Shown here: positions 32,353 through 40,347 of the stretch, one piece after another
How the letters are laid out: every line of letters starts with the position of its first letter
Position numbering within the stretch: the first letter of the stretch is position 1
NCBI GenBank assembly: GCA_024698505.1
Contig: JAILRE010000032.1
Span: forward strand, 1 to 42,590
Origin: Clostridiales bacterium
GTDB lineage: Bacteria > Bacillota > Clostridia > Christensenellales > CAG-138
Direction: 5' to 3'
DNA: 42,590 nucleotides
Program-made: the position numbers and the translations under genes
The notes under the pieces: model-generated
Seen by the model: only the letters and a program-made list of their open reading frames with translations
Databases searched by the model: none
Told to the model about the DNA's origin: nothing

Positions 32353-33648
32353 TCATTCGTTCAGCACTATGGGCACGGCGGCCTCCTCGACTTCGCGGAT
32401 CGCTTCCTTGACGTCGACGGTCTTATATTCGCCGTCCAGATAGAGGACCTTTCCGTCGACCATCGTCATGCGGACGTCCGATCCCCTCGCGGAATAGACC
32501 ACGGACGAAATGGGATCGTAGATCGGCCTCATGTGCGGGGAGGATGCGTCTATCATGATGAGATCGGCGCGGTATCCCTCCTCGATAACGCCCGTTTCGC
32601 CCTCGCGCCCCTGGCCCTTTGCGCCGTTCACGGTCGCCATTTTGAGGGCTTCGTAGGCGGGGAGCGCGGTGGGATCGAGGCTCCTGCCCTTGGCGAGAAG
32701 CGCCGCGAGCTTCAGCTCCTCGAACAGATCGAGGGAGTTGTTCGAGCACGCGCCGTCCGTTCCGAGGCATACGTTCACGCCCGCCCTGACCATGGCGGCG
32801 ACGTCGGCCGTCCCGCTGCCGAGCTTGAGATTGGAAACGGGGCAGTGCGCGATGGAAACGCCCCTTTTGGCAAGGAGCTCCATGTCGCTCTTTTCGAGCC
32901 ATACGCCGTGCGCGGCGAGCGTTTTGGTATCGAATATGCCGTATTTATCGAAGGCGGCGGCGGGCGATAAGCCGTGGCGGGCCTTCGCCTCCTCCTGCTC
33001 GCGCTTTGTTTCGGAAAGGTGGATATGCGTTACCGCGCCGTATTCCTTCGCCCATTCGTGCACGCGCTTCCAGATCTCGGGGCGGGAGGTGTATTCCGCG
33101 TGGATGGAAACGTCGGCGCGGATCCTGCCCTTGACTCCGTATTCCTTCAGCAGTTCATCCGTTTCGATGACCGCGCGGTCCTTCTCGAAAACGTAGTCGT
33201 CGCCCAGAGCGAGCACCGCGTTGCAGAGGTTCGCCCTCATGCCGATTTTGTCGACGGCCTTCGCCACGGCGGGCTGGCAGAAATACATATCGGAGAACGA
33301 GGTGGTGCCCGTCCTTATCATCTCCGCCATGCCGAGCCTTGCCCCGGCGTCTATCGCTCTTTCGGTGAGCCTCGCCTCGACGGGGAAGACCTTATCGTAG
33401 AGCCAGCTTTGGAGCGCGTAATCGTCGGCATACCCGCGCATGACGCACATCGCCGTGTGGGCGTGCGCGTTGACGAGGCCGGGCATAACGATATCCCCGC
33501 GCGCGTCGATCACCTCGGAAGCCTCCGGATGACCGTCGCCTATGAACTCGATCGCCCCGTCCTTTATGCCGACGGAGCATCCGTAGTAGACCTCGCCCTC
33601 CCCGGTCATGGGGATGACGGTGGCGTTTTTAATAAGCGTATCAAGCAT
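32353..33648 (-). CDS. mtaD: 5-methylthioadenosine/S-adenosylhomocysteine deaminase
   Basis: 431 aa amidohydrolase. The metal-binding HxH is in PGLVNAHAHTAM. Further ligands fit HIHLSE, AHGVWL and GTDGACSNNSLDLFEEL, the last being typical of the MtaD/TRZ-ATZ group. It deaminates MTA and SAH to the inosine forms. It begins 2 bases after the purine nucleoside phosphorylase gene, which can act on the deaminated product, and that gene is 1 base from mtnA. It is the last gene of the operon, followed by the MITE-like element with its hairpin. Confidence 0.92.
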   Translation of the reverse strand: MLDTLIKNATVIPMTGEGEVYYGCSVGIKDGAIEFIGDGHPEASEVIDARGDIVMPGLVNAHAHTAMCVMRGYADDYALQSWLYDKVFPVEARLTERAIDAGARLGMAEMIRTGTTSFSDMYFCQPAVAKAVDKIGMRANLCNAVLALGDDYVFEKDRAVIETDELLKEYGVKGRIRADVSIHAEYTSRPEIWKRVHEWAKEYGAVTHIHLSETKREQEEAKARHGLSPAAAFDKYGIFDTKTLAAHGVWLEKSDMELLAKRGVSIAHCPVSNLKLGSGTADVAAMVRAGVNVCLGTDGACSNNSLDLFEELKLAALLAKGRSLDPTALPAYEALKMATVNGAKGQGREGETGVIEEGYRADLIMIDASSPHMRPIYDPISSVVYSARGSDVRMTMVDGKVLYLDGEYKTVDVKEAIREVEEAAVPIVLNE

Positions 33649-33650
33649 TT

Positions 33651-34472
33651 TTACATTCTCTCAAGGAATTCTTCGACGTAGGAGGAGAGCCTTTCGGAGG
33701 AGGCGTTGCCCGCCTCGATCACTTCCTCGCCGGAAAGGGGCTTGTCCAGTATGCCCGCCGCCATGTTGGTGACGAGCGTGATCCCCAGTATCCTCATGCC
33801 GCAGTGGCGCGCGGCTATGCATTCGGGCACGGTGCTCATGCCTACGGCGTCCGCGCCCAGGAGCCTCATTGCGCGTATCTCGGCGGGAGTCTCGTACTGG
33901 GGGCCGGTGCAGTAGAAATACACGCCCTCGTGGATGTTCTCGCCTTTCGCCTCCGCGACGGCGCGGAATTTCGCCATGTATTCGCGGTCGAACACCTTGG
34001 ACATATCGGGGAAGCGCGGGCCGAACTTCTCAATATTGGGGCCGATAAGCGGATTCACGCAGTTGAGCTTAATGAAATCCGATATCAGCATCAGTTCGCC
34101 GGGCTTGAAGCCGGTGTTTATGCCGCCCGCCGCATTGGTGACGATCATGCTCTCGACGCCGATGAGCTTTGCGATCCTAACGGGGAATACTGCGTCCTCC
34201 GCGGCCCAGCCCTCGTAAATGTGGAGCCTGCCCTGCATCATAAGCACGTTCCTGCCGCCGAGCCTGCCCGCAAGGAACCTGCCCTTGTGGCCGGGAGCGG
34301 TGCTGAAGCGCATATGCGGTATCTCGCGGTAGGGGATAACGATGGGATCAGTCAGCCTGTCGCCGAGGTTGCCGAGGCCGGAGCCGAGTATTATCAGCAC
34401 CTCGGGGCGGAAGCCGCCGAGCTTTTCCGAAAGCGCCGAAGCGCCCTCGCGGTAGTCGTCAAAGGTAAGCAT
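33651..34472 (-). CDS. Purine-nucleoside phosphorylase, PNP/MTAP family
   Basis: 273 aa. Family motifs are ILGSGLGNLGDRL (phosphate loop), STAPGHKGRFLAGRLGG, MQGRLHIYEG, TNAAGGINTGFKPGELMLI and GADAVGMSTVPE. The enzyme splits purine nucleosides with phosphate. Placed between mtnA and mtaD it may act on methylthioinosine, giving methylthioribose-1-phosphate for MtnA. This substrate is inferred from context. The motif set is closer to PunA than to a dedicated MTAP. Confidence 0.93.
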   Translation of the reverse strand: MLTFDDYREGASALSEKLGGFRPEVLIILGSGLGNLGDRLTDPIVIPYREIPHMRFSTAPGHKGRFLAGRLGGRNVLMMQGRLHIYEGWAAEDAVFPVRIAKLIGVESMIVTNAAGGINTGFKPGELMLISDFIKLNCVNPLIGPNIEKFGPRFPDMSKVFDREYMAKFRAVAEAKGENIHEGVYFYCTGPQYETPAEIRAMRLLGADAVGMSTVPECIAARHCGMRILGITLVTNMAAGILDKPLSGEEVIEAGNASSERLSSYVEEFLERM

Positions 34473-34473
34473 A

Positions 34474-35541
34474 TCATTTCTCCTCGCGGGCTTTTTTGCG
34501 TTCGAATGCGGCTTTGAAATTCTCCTCGAAGGGGGCTCTTATTATCCCCTCCTCGGTGACGATGCCCGCTATCAGCTCGTGATCCACCACGTCGAAAGCG
34601 GGATTGTAGACCTTGACTCCCTCGGGGGCCATGCGCTGCGGGAACATGAGCTCCGTGACCTCGCCGGGATCGCGCTGTTCGATCCGTATGTCCTTTCCGC
34701 TCTTCGTCTCCATATCGACCGTCGAAAGCGGCGCGAACATATAGAAGGGTATTCCGAAGTGCTTCGCCATGACGGCAAGGCCGAGCGAGCCTATCTTGTT
34801 CGCCGCGTCGCCGTTTGCGGCCGCCCTGTCGCAGCCGACGAACACCGCGTTCACCTTGCCCTCCTTCATGACCTCGGCGGCCATGTCGTCGCAGATGAGC
34901 GTCACGTCCGCGCCCGCGCGCTGAAGCTCGAAAGCGGTCAGCCTGGCTCCCTGAAGGAGCGGCCTCGTTTCGTCGGCGAAAACCTTGATATCCACGCCGC
35001 GCTCCACGGCGAGGAGCAGGGGACCGAGAGCCGTGCCGTATCTGCTCGTTGCAAGGGGGCCGGCGTTGCAGTGCGTCAGCACGCCGTTGCCTTCGTTTAA
35101 AAGCGAAAGACCGTACTCGCTTATCTTAAGGTTGGAGGCGATATCCTCTTCCAGTATGGCGTTCGCTTCGGCAAGGAGTATCGCCGGTATCTCCTCGCGG
35201 GGGAGGAGGGCGCTCCTTTTGAGCGCCTGCCTCATGCGGGAAAGCGCCCAGGTGAGGTTCACGGCCGTCGGCCTTGCGGAGGCGAGATACCTTTCCGCGT
35301 CGTCCATGCGGCGGAAGAAGTCGGGCTCGCCGATATCCTTCAGCGCGCAGAGATAATAGCCGTAGGCCGCGGCAATGCCTATCGCGGGCGCGCCCCTGAC
35401 CTTCAGCTTTGTGATCGCGTCGAAAAGCTCCTCGCGGGTCTTTATCTCGATATAGACGAGCTCCCCGGGCAGCTTGGTCTGGTCGATCAGTATCAGCGAA
35501 TCGCCTTGATCGCCGAGTCTTATGTTTATCAGCTCTTCCAT
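34474..35541 (-). CDS. mtnA: S-methyl-5-thioribose-1-phosphate isomerase
   Basis: 355 aa. MtnA converts methylthioribose-1-phosphate to the ribulose form. Seen are KVRGAPAIGIAAAYGY near the N-terminus, the catalytic Cys region LTHCNAGPLATSRYGTALG, and FVGCDRAAANGDAANKIGS with the catalytic Asp. It starts 3 bases after bofA and ends 1 base before the phosphorylase gene. No later genes of the classic salvage path (mtnB, mtnK, mtnW) are in the window. Confidence 0.95.
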   Translation of the reverse strand: MEELINIRLGDQGDSLILIDQTKLPGELVYIEIKTREELFDAITKLKVRGAPAIGIAAAYGYYLCALKDIGEPDFFRRMDDAERYLASARPTAVNLTWALSRMRQALKRSALLPREEIPAILLAEANAILEEDIASNLKISEYGLSLLNEGNGVLTHCNAGPLATSRYGTALGPLLLAVERGVDIKVFADETRPLLQGARLTAFELQRAGADVTLICDDMAAEVMKEGKVNAVFVGCDRAAANGDAANKIGSLGLAVMAKHFGIPFYMFAPLSTVDMETKSGKDIRIEQRDPGEVTELMFPQRMAPEGVKVYNPAFDVVDHELIAGIVTEEGIIRAPFEENFKAAFERKKAREEK

Positions 35542-35544
35542 GGT

Positions 35545-35865
35545 TTACAGTATGAATTTCAGTATGAGCATCAGGAGCACGCCCGGTATCCCGAGTATCC
35601 CCGCAACAAGAGCGGTCAGCCAGTTGATGGGGATGTAGAAGAAGCTCATTTTAAGATAGGTCACGAAGACTATGTCGAAAAGACAGAGCATGCCCGCGCC
35701 GATTATGCCGTTTATCAGCAGCTTCCAGAGTATCTTGGCGGTTACTCCGAACAGCTTGAAAACGAGGAACAGCAGCGCGAGCACGCCGCAGATTATCATA
35801 AGGGGCACGTATTGACCTATCTGGATATTGAACGTGGATGAAGCGGCTCCCAATATGGGACTCAT
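35545..35865 (-). CDS. bofA: Pro-sigma-K processing inhibitor BofA family protein
   Basis: 106 aa, almost entirely hydrophobic with three likely membrane helices. The family C-terminus is clear: LLINGIIGAGMLCLFDIVF and INWLTALVAGILGIPGVLL. BofA holds the SpoIVFB protease inactive in the mother cell until the forespore signals. The DUF2508 gene lies just upstream, the same order as yaaL-bofA in Bacillus, which supports the call. AAGGAAG precedes the ATG. Confidence 0.9.
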   Translation of the reverse strand: MSPILGAASSTFNIQIGQYVPLMIICGVLALLFLVFKLFGVTAKILWKLLINGIIGAGMLCLFDIVFVTYLKMSFFYIPINWLTALVAGILGIPGVLLMLILKFIL

Positions 35866-35881
35866 AGATGATTCTTCCTTT

Positions 35882-36085
35882 CTATCCGATTTGTTCTTTC
35901 TCTCGCAGACAGCGCAGTCTGCGCCTTGCGGCTTCCAGCCGCATTACCGCGAATTCGGTTTCGGCTTTGGTTTCCGCCCGCTCGAACGCAAGCAGGCATT
36001 CCTTCCACTCGGCAAGCGCCGAGGTCAATCCGCCTGAGGTAAGGCCGTTGTCCTTCTTCCCGGCGGCTCGTATGCTCATCGCCAT
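35882..36085 (-). CDS. DUF2508 (YaaL-like) small protein
   Basis: 67 aa. The C-terminal part, LAEWKECLLAFERAETKAETEFAVMRLEAARRRLRCLREK (about residues 24-63), is predicted helical and resembles the DUF2508/YaaL family of spore formers. Its position immediately before bofA is the conserved YaaL position. GGGAGG lies five bases before the ATG. A second in-frame ATG is two codons later. The start codon lies inside an 11-bp stem (36080-36117), suggesting control of translation. Confidence 0.7.
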   Translation of the reverse strand: MAMSIRAAGKKDNGLTSGGLTSALAEWKECLLAFERAETKAETEFAVMRLEAARRRLRCLREKEQIG

Positions 36086-36117
36086 AATTACCTCCCGTTT
36101 TTATGATAATTATGGCG
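36080..36117 (-). promoter_or_regulatory. Hairpin enclosing the DUF2508 ribosome-binding site and start codon
   Basis: A perfect 11-bp inverted repeat, CGCCATAATTA / TAATTATGGCG (36080-36090 and 36107-36117), has a 16-base loop. In the mRNA the GGGAGG site is in the loop and the ATG is paired in the stem. There is no T-run, so it is not a terminator. It may tune translation of DUF2508 and BofA within the long operon. Confidence 0.55.
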
Positions 36118-36130
36118 CCGGCTTCGTCTT

Positions 36131-36871
36131 TTATTCCGAAACGGTCAGCTCTCCGCCGATAAACATCAAAACGGGAGCGTTGGGCACCTTCGGAAACTCC
36201 GTTTCGACGGAATCCGCAAGCAGCGAATTTTTGAAGCGGGTGTACCTGTAAAACCCCTGCCTTATCTCCGCCGCGCCGGTCTCCTCCCCGCCCGTTATCC
36301 AGACGAAATAGGTGGTCTTTGCGCGGACGAGAGCGACGCTCGTGAGCTTGTCTCCCTCCGTTATATCGAAGCGGAGCGCGCCGTCCTTCAGCGAACCGCG
36401 TATCTCGGCGCCCGAATCGAATACGTAGGAGAACGTGTTTATGAACGTGAGCCTGCCCTGCCCGGCGTATGCGCCCGTGAACGTCCCCGAGAAGGCGGAG
36501 GTCCCGTCCTCCTCCGAGAGCATGCCTATCGTGGAATAAACCTCGGAGAGCAGCGCAGAGTCGCGCATCGCGCTCATGTAGAGCGAGGCGGCTTTTTCGT
36601 CCCCGCTCTCCAGAACGGAATCGAGCAGCCCGTTCGACGCCTGCCTGTAAGCCCTGTAAAACTCGCTAAGGAACGCGAAAACGGGGTTGTCGGCCAAAAC
36701 GGCCTCGGGAGCTTCGGTGATCTCGGGAGCCTTTGTCGCGGCGGGGGCTTCCGTCTCGTCGGGAGTCAGCCCGTCGAGCGCCTGACCTATCCACGCGCAT
36801 CCGCAGAGGAGCAGCAGACAGCATGCGAAGAGCGCGGCCGCGCAGTATTTTTTTATGCTCCCGCGCCTCAT
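36131..36871 (-). CDS. Predicted lipoprotein of unknown function
   Basis: 246 aa. The signal sequence ends LLLLCGC, a good lipobox, so the protein should be anchored outside the membrane. A Thr/Pro/Glu-rich spacer (about residues 32-57) precedes a globular domain with no motif that I recognise. The ATG overlaps the ahcY stop as ATGA, so expression follows SAH hydrolase. A link to spore formation or to SAM recycling cannot be decided from sequence. Confidence 0.75.
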   Translation of the reverse strand: MRRGSIKKYCAAALFACCLLLLCGCAWIGQALDGLTPDETEAPAATKAPEITEAPEAVLADNPVFAFLSEFYRAYRQASNGLLDSVLESGDEKAASLYMSAMRDSALLSEVYSTIGMLSEEDGTSAFSGTFTGAYAGQGRLTFINTFSYVFDSGAEIRGSLKDGALRFDITEGDKLTSVALVRAKTTYFVWITGGEETGAAEIRQGFYRYTRFKNSLLADSVETEFPKVPNAPVLMFIGGELTVSE

Positions 36872-38106
36872 TCGGCGTTGAGGTAGGCTTCCTGCTCGGG
36901 GGTGAGCTCGTCCAGCCCGAGCCCCATCGCATTGAGCTTTATCATCGCGACCTCGCGGTCGATGCTCTCGGGCACGTTGTAGAGCCCCGGCGCAAGCTCC
37001 TTGCCGTGCTTGGCAAGGTACTCCGCGGAGAGCGCCTGTATCGCGAAGCTGAGATCCATTATCTCGGCGGGGTGTCCGTTGCCCGCGGTGATGTTGACGA
37101 GCCTTCCCTCCGCCATGAGGTTTATTATCCTGCCGTCCTCCATGACGTAGCCGTCGATGAAGGGCTTGCGGTTTATCACCTCGACTGCCATATCCGCAAG
37201 ATCCGTCTTGGATATCTCAACGTCAAAATGACCGGAGTTCGCGAGTATGACGTTGTTCTTCATCTTGGCGAAATGCCTCGCCGTGATGACGTCCTTGCAG
37301 CCCGTGGCCGTAATGAATATGTCGCCCAAGGGCGCAGCGTCGTCCATCTTCATAACGCGGAAGCCGTCCATGGCCGCCTCGAGAGCGCGGAAGGGGTTGA
37401 CCTCCGTCACGATGACGTTCGCGCCGAGGCCCTTAGCGCGCATGGCGATGCCGCTGGAGCAGAAGCCGTACCCCGCGACGACCACGGTGCGGCCCGTGAT
37501 CATGTTGTTGGTGGTGTACATTATCGCGTCCCACGAGCTCTGGCCCGTGCCGTGGCGGTTGTCGAAAAGGTGCTTGCAGTTCGCGTCGTTGACGGCCATC
37601 ATCGGGAACCTCAGAGTGTTGTTCCTGACCCGCGCCTTGAGCTTCAGTATGCCCGTCGTGGTCTCCTCGCATCCGCCGATGAGGTACTCGCCGTATTCGG
37701 GATGCTCGTCCAGCATGGAAACGAATTCGCCTCCGTCGTCTATCGCGATATGGGGCTTGAACTCAAGCGTCTGCCTTATGTGCTCGTGATATTCCTCGGG
37801 CGTGGCGTTGAACCACGCGTAGACGTTCATGCCCTCGGCGGCGAGCGCCGCGCAGACGTCGTCCTTTGTGGAGAGGGGATTGGAGCCCGTTATCGCGACC
37901 TCGGCGCCTCCCTCGCGAAGGAGAAGACCGAGGTAAGCCGTCTTCGCCTCAAGATGAACGCAGACGGATATGCGAAGCCCCGCGAAGGGCTTTTCCTTCC
38001 TGAAACGCTCCTCCAGCTCGTGAAGCACGGGCATATAGCTCCTGACCCATTCAATGCGCTTTTTTCCAAGTGGCGCAAGGGAAATGTCCCTTATCGAATA
38101 ACTCAT
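36868..38106 (-). CDS. ahcY: Adenosylhomocysteinase (SAH hydrolase)
   Basis: 412 aa, the shorter form of the family. It splits S-adenosylhomocysteine to adenosine and homocysteine, using bound NAD. Motifs include ISVCVHLEAKTAYL, ITGSNPLSTKDDV, AIDDGGEF, EETTTGI, NDANCKHLFDNRHGTGQS and the NAD loop VVAGYGFCSSGIAMRAKGLG. It is the first gene of the operon ending at mtaD. AAGGAG precedes the ATG and a strong promoter lies just upstream. I see no SAH riboswitch. Confidence 0.97.
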   Translation of the reverse strand: MSYSIRDISLAPLGKKRIEWVRSYMPVLHELEERFRKEKPFAGLRISVCVHLEAKTAYLGLLLREGGAEVAITGSNPLSTKDDVCAALAAEGMNVYAWFNATPEEYHEHIRQTLEFKPHIAIDDGGEFVSMLDEHPEYGEYLIGGCEETTTGILKLKARVRNNTLRFPMMAVNDANCKHLFDNRHGTGQSSWDAIMYTTNNMITGRTVVVAGYGFCSSGIAMRAKGLGANVIVTEVNPFRALEAAMDGFRVMKMDDAAPLGDIFITATGCKDVITARHFAKMKNNVILANSGHFDVEISKTDLADMAVEVINRKPFIDGYVMEDGRIINLMAEGRLVNITAGNGHPAEIMDLSFAIQALSAEYLAKHGKELAPGLYNVPESIDREVAMIKLNAMGLGLDELTPEQEAYLNAE

Positions 38107-38143
38107 GTTCCGATCTCCTTAAAGCTTATATTTATACACGATA

Positions 38144-38172
38144 ATTATACCACAAAACGCGGCGCAAATCAA
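38144..38172 (-). promoter_or_regulatory. Promoter of the ahcY-to-mtaD operon
   Basis: On the minus strand, TTGATT (38167-38172) and TATAAT (38144-38149) are 17 bases apart. The leader is about 30 bases, too short for a riboswitch. All seven genes downstream are spaced by less than 46 bases. Confidence 0.75.
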
Positions 38173-38218
38173 GTGCGGGCTAAAGACGAGCAAAGGATCC
38201 GGGCCTTTGCGTTGAGAT

Positions 38219-38247
38219 TTGAAAAAACGGCCGCGTTCGGGTATAAT
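38219..38247 (+). promoter_or_regulatory. Housekeeping-type promoter upstream of the ECF sigma gene
   Basis: TTGAAA (38219-38224) and TATAAT (38242-38247) are 17 bases apart, leaving a leader of about 115 bases. Just after it, AAGGAGCGAATG opens a frame of only four codons that is not annotated as a gene. Confidence 0.6.
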
Positions 38248-38302
38248 GATGAAGGAGCGAATGAAAGGGCCTTGATACCGCCCGACGCCGTATTTTGTCA
38301 TC

Positions 38303-38330
38303 TGTAACAGAGAGCCTCTTTTTTCGAGAT
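38303..38330 (+). promoter_or_regulatory. Possible ECF-type autoregulated promoter
   Basis: TGTAAC (38303-38308), 16 bases, then CGAGAT (38325-38330) resembles the AAC-type -35 and CG-type -10 that ECF sigma factors use. It is close to the sigma gene start. The match is loose and rests on position as much as sequence. Confidence 0.35.
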
Positions 38331-38372
38331 ATAAATACAGAGGGAATATCCGAGATCCAAGGGGGTGCGTGA

Positions 38373-38930
38373 TTGGACGACAAAGGCATAATCGAACTGT
38401 TTTTTGCCCGTTCGGAGGAGGCGATAGCCATGCTCTCCTCAAAATACGGCGGCATGCTTTTTAAGCTTGCAATGAACGTTCTGGACGACAGAAGGGATGC
38501 GGAGGAGTGCGTGAACGACGCATATCTCGGCGTATGGAACGCGATACCTCCCGCAAGGCCGGATCCCCTCTCGGCCTTCGTCTCGAGGATAGTCCGCAAC
38601 ATATCTGTCGACAGATTCCGCAGGAACAGCGCCGCAAAGCGAAAAAGCAATTACGCCGCCTGTCTTGAAGAACTCGAAAACGGGCTTTGCTCCGGGAAGG
38701 ATCCCGGAGAGGAAATGGACGAGGCCGCGCTTTCCGGGCTCATAGACGAATTCCTCGATAAGCAAAATGAAGGAAACGCCGCGCTCTTCGTCAGAAGGTT
38801 CTGGCATATGGAATCCTACGGGGAGCTTGCAAGGCGGAGCGGCGTCAAAGAAGGAGCGATCAGAACGAGAATATCGCGTATGAAGGCCGAGCTCAGAGCC
38901 TTCCTTACCGAGAGAGGAGTGGAAATGTGA
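38373..38930 (+). CDS. ECF-type RNA polymerase sigma factor
   Basis: 185 aa. Region 2 is visible in LAMNVLDDRRDAEECVNDAYLGVWNAI and FVSRIVRNISVDRFRRN. Region 4 with its helix-turn-helix is in ALFVRRFWHMESYGELARRSGVKEGAIRTRISRMKAELRAFL. The start is TTG at 38373, seven bases after AAGGGGG. Its stop overlaps the GTG of the next gene, which codes for a membrane protein with a cytoplasmic N-terminus, the layout of a sigma/anti-sigma pair. The signal is unknown. Confidence 0.9.
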   Translation: MDDKGIIELFFARSEEAIAMLSSKYGGMLFKLAMNVLDDRRDAEECVNDAYLGVWNAIPPARPDPLSAFVSRIVRNISVDRFRRNSAAKRKSNYAACLEELENGLCSGKDPGEEMDEAALSGLIDEFLDKQNEGNAALFVRRFWHMESYGELARRSGVKEGAIRTRISRMKAELRAFLTERGVEM

Positions 38931-40021
38931 AAGCGGAAAAAATGATGAGCGCAATAGGCGGGATCAGCTCCCGCCATATCGAAAAAGACGTTAAAAAGAG
39001 ACGCCTGCCGATTCGTTATGCAGCCGCGGCGGCCGTTGTTTTGATCGTTCTCGGAGCGGCGGCGATCGTTTATTTCGGCAAAAGAGGCGAGCGCCCCGAT
39101 CATCATGCGGCAGCTCCGACCCCCGATGCCCCCGGGATCACCGCTCAGCCGACCGAGGCGCCGACTCCCGTGCCGACGGAAGTGCCGACGGAGGCGCCGA
39201 TAAGGTGCATGATCAACTCCCAAGCAAACGGAGCCCCAATGAAAGCAGGGGATGTAGAGATACCCGCAGAACGGTGGTGGACAAAACAGGAGTATCAAGA
39301 TGAGAATGCAGAGCGCAGCATTACGATCGAGTTTGAGGGAAACAGATACACGGGTACGTATTCCCATACCCTGTATTATTCTTACAATTCATATCCTTCA
39401 CACTATTATAAGGGAGCGGGGTTTGCTTTCGGAATAAACGGAAATACCGGTGCGCTCGTTGGATTTACACATGAAAGCTCTTTCATTGAGTATGAATCCC
39501 AATTTCCAGACATAGGTAATGTCGAGGAAGAAACTTCGCGAATTGCAAGAGAATTCGCCAAGAAGCTTACAGATGATATTGATGAATATGAAGTGCAGGA
39601 ACCGGTTTTGACGCTGTATAAATTTGAAGCTCCGGCAAATGATGTCGTTCTGTATTCCTATTATTATTCAGTGAAAGTCAACGATGAAGAAACATCTGCG
39701 CTTTTACAGATCAATGTGACCTCGAAGGGACATATCAAAGGCTTCAACAGCCATGATATAGGCGCTTACCCCATAATGAAGGCTTCGAGTGGAAGGTTCA
39801 AGGATCTCGACCTGAAGAGCTATATGTATGACGTGCTCATATCCTGCATGACCGAGGATTACGAGGCCGTGTGTGAAGAGCCGACCTTCGATCTGATACA
39901 ATATGCCGTCACCCCTGATGGAGAGCCGTGCATTGTGGTCCGAGCGACGATAGACGTCATCTGGCTGGAATATCCCGAGGAAGGAACGACAAGTCTGGGC
40001 GGCGAATTCATAATCCACTGA
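38927..40021 (+). CDS. Single-pass membrane protein, candidate anti-sigma factor/sensor
   Basis: 364 aa, start GTG overlapping the sigma gene stop. Residues 1-30 are cytoplasmic and basic, 31-50 form a membrane helix, and about 58-92 form a Pro/Thr/Glu linker (TEAPTPVPTEVPTEAP). The outer domain of about 270 residues is rich in Tyr and Asp and is not recognised. Its first 30 residues have no clear zinc-binding anti-sigma motif. Base composition falls sharply from about 39210 to 39780 (one 60-base line at 39361 is about 38% GC) and rises again after it, so the sensor part may have been exchanged. A terminator follows. Confidence 0.7.
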   Translation: MKAEKMMSAIGGISSRHIEKDVKKRRLPIRYAAAAAVVLIVLGAAAIVYFGKRGERPDHHAAAPTPDAPGITAQPTEAPTPVPTEVPTEAPIRCMINSQANGAPMKAGDVEIPAERWWTKQEYQDENAERSITIEFEGNRYTGTYSHTLYYSYNSYPSHYYKGAGFAFGINGNTGALVGFTHESSFIEYESQFPDIGNVEEETSRIAREFAKKLTDDIDEYEVQEPVLTLYKFEAPANDVVLYSYYYSVKVNDEETSALLQINVTSKGHIKGFNSHDIGAYPIMKASSGRFKDLDLKSYMYDVLISCMTEDYEAVCEEPTFDLIQYAVTPDGEPCIVVRATIDVIWLEYPEEGTTSLGGEFIIH

Positions 40022-40045
40022 ATGGACGATCAACAAGTGATTCCC

Positions 40046-40076
40046 ATCCTCCGCCCCGCGGCGGAGGATCCTTTTA
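40046..40076 (+). terminator. Intrinsic terminator of the ECF sigma operon
   Basis: A 10-bp stem, ATCCTCCGCC / GGCGGAGGAT (40046-40055 and 40060-40069), with a four-base loop, is followed by CCTTTTATTT, 24 bases after the stop codon. Confidence 0.85.
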
Positions 40077-40131
40077 TTTATGGGAAGCTTCCATTGTTTT
40101 CCAAACAAAGCGAAAAAAACGCAATATCCTG

Positions 40132-40160
40132 TTGACATGGGATGCTGCTGAGAGTATCAT
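40132..40160 (+). promoter_or_regulatory. Promoter of the THF riboswitch/folT-folC transcript
   Basis: TTGACA (40132-40137) and TATCAT (40155-40160) are 17 bases apart. Transcription would begin near 40167, right at the first helix of the riboswitch. Confidence 0.8.
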
Positions 40161-40164
40161 ATGG

Positions 40165-40275
40165 GTGCTGAAGAGTAAAGATGCGTTCGTTAAGTGTTGG
40201 CCGAACGGGGAGTTGTCGGTCAGACGAAAAGCTTTTAAGGGCTTGCGGTTCGCATCTTGCATCCCGCTTCATAGG
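40165..40275 (+). ncRNA. Tetrahydrofolate (THF-I, folT-type) riboswitch
   Basis: The layout matches the folT aptamer: an outer helix TGAAG/CTTCA (40169-40173 and 40267-40271), AGAGTA, a perfect helix AAGATGCG/CGCATCTT (40178-40185 and 40251-40258), the conserved GTTAAGTGTTGG, and the 3' strand TTGCATCCCGC. It binds reduced folates. It lies between a promoter and a folate uptake/glutamylation gene, which is strong support. Confidence 0.88.
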
Positions 40276-40300
40276 GCAGCCGAAAAAGAACCGCGAAGGG

Positions 40301-40344
40301 CCTCCTTTTCCATGTCGTATGAATGTGGAAGAAGGAGGTTTTTT
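40301..40344 (+). terminator. Riboswitch expression platform: terminator that also hides the ribosome-binding site
   Basis: CCTCCTTTTCCA (40301-40312) pairs with TGGAAGAAGGAGG (40326-40338) with one bulged base, followed by TTTTTT. The right arm contains AAGGAGG, the ribosome-binding site of the gene starting at 40348. Folding would therefore stop transcription and also block any initiation. Confidence 0.8.
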
Positions 40345-40347
40345 GTT

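Noticed and set aside
38107-38172. Possible SAH riboswitch ahead of ahcY
   Set aside because: The leader from the promoter to the ATG is only about 30 bases with no matching structure.
39928-40347. Upstream in-frame extension of the folT-folC gene
   Set aside because: It would run through a terminator, a promoter, the riboswitch and the expression platform; the ATG at 40348 has the ribosome-binding site.
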